From JACZYA01 sp965247455 (GTDB lineage Bacteria; Acidobacteriota; Terriglobia; Acidiferrales; 2-02-FULL-67-57): a stretch of DNA of 64,000 nt. Below, piece by piece: positions 62,189 to 64,000 of the stretch. Where the stretch lies: NCBI GenBank assembly GCA_965247455.1, contig CBDFHE010000018.1, positions 558,001 to 622,000 of the forward strand, given 5' to 3'. The notes below the pieces were generated by a model. It did no database searches. It worked only from the letters and a program-made list of their open reading frames with translations, and had not been told where the DNA came from. The position numbers were made by a program, and so were the translations under genes. Position 1 is the first letter of the stretch; each line of letters starts with the position of its first letter.

Positions 62189-64000
62189 TTAGTCGTCGGC
62201 GGTGGGGTGCTCGGCGGGGTGGAGCAGGCCGTGGAGACGGGCGCTGAGCGCGGCGCGGATGTCGAACGTGAGGCTGAAGAGCGCCGGCACAAGGAACAGA
62301 GTGAAGATGGTGGAGACAATCAGGCCGCCGACCACCACACTGCCCAGGCCGCGGTAGAGTTCCGAGCCCGCGCCAGGGAAGAGCACCAGCGGCATCATGG
62401 CAAAGACGCTGGTGGAGACGCTCATGAAGATAGGGCGAATGCGGTTACCGACCGCCTCGCGGATGGCTTCGCGCGGCTCCAAGCCTTCCTCGCGCATGTG
62501 GTTGAGCGATTGGTGCACGATCAGGATGGCGTTGTTGACCACCGTGCCCACCAGGATGATGAAGCCCAGCATGGTGAGCACGTCCAGGGCCTGGTAAGTG
62601 AGGAGGTTGACCGCCGCCAGCCCCAGGAAGCCCCCCAAGGCCGCCAGCGGCACGCTGAACATGATGACGAAGGGGTAGAGGAAGCTCTCAAACAGGGCGG
62701 CCAGCAGCAGGTAGGTGATCACCAGGGCGAGCAGGATGTTCCATTGCAAGGAGCGGCCGGTCTGCGTAAGTTTGTCGGCGCTGCCGCTGAGGGCGACCCG
62801 GTAGAGGCCGCCGAGCTTGCCGCTTTCGCGCAGGGGGCCGACGATCTCGTTGCTGATCAAGTCCATGGCCGCTTCCAGCGGCATCTGCTCGGGCGGCGTT
62901 ACCTGGATGGTGATGGTGCGTTGCCGCTCGCTGTGGTTGATCTGAGTGGGGCCGGTAACGACGGAGATGTCGGCCACTGAGCCCAGCGTGACTAAACGGC
63001 CGTCGGGGGTGGCGATGGGCATCTGCTCGAGCAAGTGGGTGCGGTGGGCGAAGCTCTTTTCGGCCATCACCTTCAGGTCGATTTCCTTACCCTCGTATTG
63101 ATAGTCGCTGGTCTTGACGCCGTCCACCAGGGCGCTGACGGCAAAGCCCAGGTCGCGATTGGAGATGCCCAGCTCGGCGGCGCGGCGGCGGTGGGTGAGC
63201 ACACGGACTTCCGGGTTGCCGAGGTCGAGGCTGGGGATGGGGAAGGCCTGACCGCCGGGGATCTTCTGCATCACGTTCTGAAAGACTTCGGCGCCCAGGG
63301 CGATCAGGCGCTCCAGTTCGGGGCCTCTGATTTCGACATCGATGTTACGCCCTTCGCCAAGACCGCGCTGGAAGATGCTGGCTTGGTTAATAATAGCGAT
63401 GGCTCCGGGGATTTGGACGTTAGCCCGTTGAAATTCGGGGATGAGCTCTCGGACCCGCATGGGATCGTTCGAACGCGCCCCCATGAAAACAGATCCGCTA
63501 CTGGTGCCAAAAAAGAAGTTTCGAATACCGCCGCCGGGCAGTGCCCGCGCCTCGGGCGAATCCGGCTCGGCTTGCCAAAGGGAAGAAAGTTCCTTCTCGT
63601 AGATCTGATACAACCCTCCCACTTCGTCGAGGTTGTAGCCGGGCGGGGGCAGTATGAGGCCGAAGAGGAAATTCGGGTTGCCGACCGGCAGGTATTCGGT
63701 CTTGGGCATGAGCAAGACGCTGAGGCCGATGGAAGCGGTGGTGAGAACCAGGATGACCGCCAGGCGGCGCGCGGTGGAGGTGTTGATCCAATCGACAGTA
63801 CTAGTCACTCCGTGGGTGAAGCCGCGGGTCAGGCGCAAAAAGCCCCAGAGGTTGTGGTAGCCGCGCTCGTCCGGCTTGTGCTCGGCGGCGTGGAGAATCT
63901 TGGCCGAGAGGCTGGGGATGACGGTGACAGCGACCAGCAGGCTGAGGGCAACGGCGCAACTGATGGCAATGGCGATGTCGCCGAAGAGCTGCCCGGCTTC
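62189..64000 (-). CDS. RND efflux transporter permease, AcrB/MexB/CusA type (partial, N-terminus outside window)
   Basis: The last roughly 600 residues of an RND inner-membrane pump. The frame is open to the window edge, so the Met at 63838 is internal. Helices around SCAVALSLLVAVTVIPSLSAKIL and the C-terminal block of membrane segments (LVITYLLLAALFESFLYPFVIMFSVPLAALGG, LTMLGFIILVGTVVNNAILIVHQSLNHM, VFAMMPLVLFPGAGSELYRGLG) are typical. The periplasmic loop between them is present. Substrate cannot be told. The IS1380 copy 2 lies just after its stop. Confidence 0.9.
   Translation of the reverse strand, partial: EAGQLFGDIAIAISCAVALSLLVAVTVIPSLSAKILHAAEHKPDERGYHNLWGFLRLTRGFTHGVTSTVDWINTSTARRLAVILVLTTASIGLSVLLMPKTEYLPVGNPNFLFGLILPPPGYNLDEVGGLYQIYEKELSSLWQAEPDSPEARALPGGGIRNFFFGTSSGSVFMGARSNDPMRVRELIPEFQRANVQIPGAIAIINQASIFQRGLGEGRNIDVEIRGPELERLIALGAEVFQNVMQKIPGGQAFPIPSLDLGNPEVRVLTHRRRAAELGISNRDLGFAVSALVDGVKTSDYQYEGKEIDLKVMAEKSFAHRTHLLEQMPIATPDGRLVTLGSVADISVVTGPTQINHSERQRTITIQVTPPEQMPLEAAMDLISNEIVGPLRESGKLGGLYRVALSGSADKLTQTGRSLQWNILLALVITYLLLAALFESFLYPFVIMFSVPLAALGGFLGLAAVNLLTYQALDVLTMLGFIILVGTVVNNAILIVHQSLNHMREEGLEPREAIREAVGNRIRPIFMSVSTSVFAMMPLVLFPGAGSELYRGLGSVVVGGLIVSTIFTLFLVPALFSLTFDIRAALSARLHGLLHPAEHPTADD

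Noticed and set aside
1..64000. CRISPR array, riboswitch or rRNA genes
   Set aside because: No regularly spaced repeats, no recognisable lysine, cobalamin or TPP riboswitch core and no rRNA segments were seen.

Overview
The window looks like chromosomal DNA of an uncultured or little-studied Acidobacteriota member. This rests on two very large Oar-type TonB-dependent receptors with an N-terminal carboxypeptidase-regulatory-like domain, a bactofilin, a YpdA-type flavoprotein, many sulfatase/PhoD/PQQ-type exported enzymes, and a compact arginine operon with a short GNAT-type N-acetylglutamate synthase. No rRNA gene is present, so the phylum is an inference.

Positions 1-5014 hold a lysine/diaminopimelate cluster: an M20 deacylase (DapE candidate), dapB, dapA, dapD and lysA. 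Positions 5562-13418 hold an eight-gene arginine operon argR-C-B-D-G-H-A-J. Its genes are chained mostly by 4-nt stop/start overlaps, and it is led by a promoter that two ARG-box palindromes overlap; argF is absent. A small scar follows (13465-14223), where the start of a cation/proton antiporter is joined to part of an alpha/beta hydrolase.

Positions 14314-36080 form a catabolic island. On the minus strand lie a frameshifted DauR/YheO-type regulator, an M24 creatinase-type protein, a fused HyuA-HyuB (5-oxoprolinase/hydantoinase), a quinone-oxidoreductase-type dehydrogenase, a RidA and an Ldh2-type oxidoreductase. On the plus strand lie a TonB receptor, an MFS permease, a DUF4392 D-glutamate cyclase homologue, an M20 dipeptidase-like protein, a decayed hyuA, and separate hyuB and hyuA genes. 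A nitrilase-family amidohydrolase and a truncated Asp/Glu/hydantoin racemase lie on the minus strand. The gene set suggests uptake and degradation of a cyclic amide or D-amino-acid derivative (5-oxoproline, D-glutamate or hydantoin type). Two intergenic regions, 22.7 kb and 31.5 kb, carry the same kind of divergent sigma70-like promoter pair with back-to-back TTGACA boxes and a similar spacer, so the two halves are probably co-regulated. Several enzymes here lack textbook catalytic or metal-binding residues.

Positions 36083-44323 are a mobile-element pile-up: two inverted copies of an IS3-family element, both riddled with a 21-bp palindrome, bracket a tRNA-Leu(UAA) and pieces of integrases and an excisionase. 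Two nearly identical IS630-family copies bracket a bactofilin, and one IS1380-family copy follows. A second IS1380 copy with a clean target duplication sits at 60432-62101.

Positions 44324-64000 are ordinary chromosomal genes: a lipoprotein remnant, YpdA, nucleotide-sugar enzymes, a sulfatase-like hydrolase, PhoD, a PQQ-type glucose/sorbosone dehydrogenase, GmhA, a glutaredoxin-like protein, a second Oar-type receptor, RmuC, a GAF-HD-GYP protein and the C-terminal part of an RND efflux pump that runs off the window end.
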